Shown here in pieces: positions 62,548 through 64,000 of a DNA stretch of 64,000 bases (position 1 is the stretch's first letter; the number at the start of each line of letters is the position of its first letter). The notes below the pieces were generated by a model. The model did no database searches. It was not told the DNA's origin and was given only the letters and a program-made list of their open reading frames with translations. The stretch is taken from assembly GCA_028622995.1 (NCBI GenBank), contig JAJQJQ010000052.1:1798001-1862000 (forward strand), in the 5' to 3' direction. Origin of the DNA: Panagrolaimus kolymaensis (Eukaryota; Nematoda; Chromadorea; Rhabditida; Panagrolaimidae). Position numbers and translations under genes: made by a program.

Positions 62548-63672
62548 AAAAACAATTCTTAATTTTCACCTGTGTGTTTCCATTAAAAAAAATAAACCCC
62601 GATGATGCGAGTAATTCGAGTAACAAAAAAAACTAACTAATTTGTTTTATCTTATTTCAATTTGTTTGATAAAAAAAATAACTGCCATGACTTTGTTGTT
62701 GTTGTCTGTCGTTTTTGTGTTTTTTATTATTTTGTTTTGGGATAAGTAAGAAAGAAAAAAAAAGATATTATAATTTTATATAAATTTTCCTTTTAATTCC
62801 TCTTTTATTAACGCTCAAAGTCCTAATTGTTTTATTTTATTTTAGTGTCTAACTTCTTCATTAAAAATTAATTTATATATTATCTTTGATATTATTCTTA
62901 TTCTTCCAGGTTTTTTCTTTTTTTTAATGTTTGTTTGTTAGTGAAATTTTTCTTTATAAAATAATTTTGTGCCACAAAAGAAAATTTTTAAAATAAAAAC
63001 TTTTGATAAAAAAATTGAAACAAAAAATTTAGTAAAATGTGGAGTGGATATGATGGAAGGCTTAATTACAAAAAATGATAAACAAAAAAACCTATGGTAA
63101 AGAAATGCCCTCACAACAGCTTTGAAACAAGCAACACACACACATATGCACCTGTTGAGCGACACCTGAAACAAACAACTAAATAGATGCCATAACTTAG
63201 TATCATGTGCTTTTAAACAAAAATAATAATAAGTTTAATTTTGCAAGAATTGAAACAGATTTTTAGCATTTACCTTTTTTGTTGATAAAAAGTAAATATC
63301 GTAATTATATGTACCTTCCCATGAAAGCTAGCATACTGTATCTAAATGCCAAAAAATCCATCCCATTGTTTGGTTCTTCGAAAAAAAATAAAACATTTTT
63401 TCTCCTTCAATGTTTCTTACTTTTTTGTTTACAACTCAACTTGCTATTTTTATGCTTTGAGTTTTATTTGTTGACTACGTTTTCTATGTGTTCTTTCGCA
63501 AGTCATACATACATGTTATAAAGCTTTTTTCCTTTCTCTTACTCCCAGTCGTCATTCAGTTAAAAACTTTTGTTTATTATGCCATTTTCCAAATAATGCT
63601 TTTCGCGTTTTTCTCGATAAAATCTCAAATATGTTTTATAACCTTGTAATTAACCATATTTTCATTTTTCAG
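62548..63672. other. Intergenic or intronic spacer, nothing recognised
   Basis: About 1.1 kb AT-rich DNA between the PAN-domain gene and the last exon in the window. Ends in a TTCATTTTTCAG acceptor at 63661-63672. No coding evidence. Confidence 0.4.
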
Positions 63673-63873
63673 CAACCACGCCGCGTCTACTTCCATCAGA
63701 ATCTTTGCTTGAATCAATTCGACAATATCTAACCTCAAACGTGTCTTCAATTCCTGGAGCCTTTTCAAATCAAATCACTGAACTTGCTAATCGTCTGGAA
63801 TTATTAGAACGTGAAAAAGGAGCGGTAATTCGTGTTATCGGTCAAAAAATATACACCTCTGCTGCAAAAAGAG
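63673..63873 (+). CDS. Exon of an unidentified gene, partial
   Basis: Bounded by an acceptor (TTTTTCAG ending at 63672) and a donor-like GAG|GTTTGT. In the open frame it reads TPRLLPSESLLESIRQYLTS, then SIPGAFSNQITELANRLELL, a helical coiled-coil-like stretch with LEREKGAVIRVIGQKIYTSA. Composition and third-position pattern look coding. No ATG is seen at its start, so an upstream exon is needed or the SL site lies elsewhere; the rest of the gene lies beyond the window end. It could also be an extra 3' exon joined to the PAN-domain gene by alternative splicing. Family not recognised. Confidence 0.5.
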
Positions 63874-64000
63874 GTTTGTTACATAATTTTTTATTGATTG
63901 CCATCGTCATTGTGTTGCTTTGTTGTTTTCACCGCCATTCAATAATCCTGTTGCTGCACTTTTTTTTGTCATCGTTTATATAATATTCCTTGACACAAAA

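Overview
The window reads as nematode genomic DNA, probably a rhabditid-type chromadorean. The evidence is strong AT bias with long A and T runs, introns of about 45-70 nt with GTAAGT-type donors and TTTTAG or TTTCAG acceptors, and acceptor-like sites just upstream of start codons, as expected for spliced-leader trans-splicing. It also carries families that are expanded in nematodes: a supernumerary nuclear receptor, two serpentine chemoreceptors (one Sre-like) and a class 2 lipase. The species cannot be named from the sequence.

Layout. 3-4456 (+): a tight head-to-tail block of five genes, PUS3 (5' truncated by the window), RTRAF/CGI-99, ribosomal protein SA, AK6 and mitochondrial mL53, separated by 112-186 nt, each start preceded by an acceptor-like site; it looks like an operon with a translation and tRNA-processing theme. 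4923-5356: two abutting palindromic elements with TTTAAA ends; a third relative lies at 51930-52138. 6284-8523 (+): nuclear hormone receptor. 11303-13062 (+): unrecognised secreted, probably GPI-anchored protein. 13872-16962 (-): seven-transmembrane chemoreceptor whose third intron holds a very young 1192-bp LTR element with identical LTRs and a 5-bp target duplication. 16963-34190: about 17 kb with no gene I can support, holding a TA-flanked foldback element, an 856-bp inverted-repeat element and a composite repeat rich in triloop hairpins.

34415-36506 (+): DDX55/Spb4-like DEAD-box helicase, facing NSRP1/CCDC55 (37106-38492, -) and RNF121 (38992-40531, -). 42201-42609 (-): small bZIP protein. 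44404-45943 (-): Sre-like chemoreceptor. 46539-49070: a complete hAT transposon with an uninterrupted five-exon transposase, matching terminal repeats and a perfect 8-bp target duplication, inserted about 0.6 kb upstream of the Sre-like gene. 50696-51786 (+): secreted lipase. 52139-59725: gene-poor DNA. 59726-62547 (+): secreted Pro/Gln-rich PAN-domain protein. 63673-63873 (+): one exon of a gene that runs on or off the window.

Exon coordinates were worked out by hand from splice signals and reading phase; every multi-exon gene model closes in phase. The strongest points for follow-up are the complete hAT element, the young LTR insertion 8 nt inside a splice donor, the five-gene operon-like block, the family of TTTAAA palindromes with unrelated arms, and the hairpin-rich repeat family whose stems differ in sequence while the triloops stay within GAA/GTA (or their complements).
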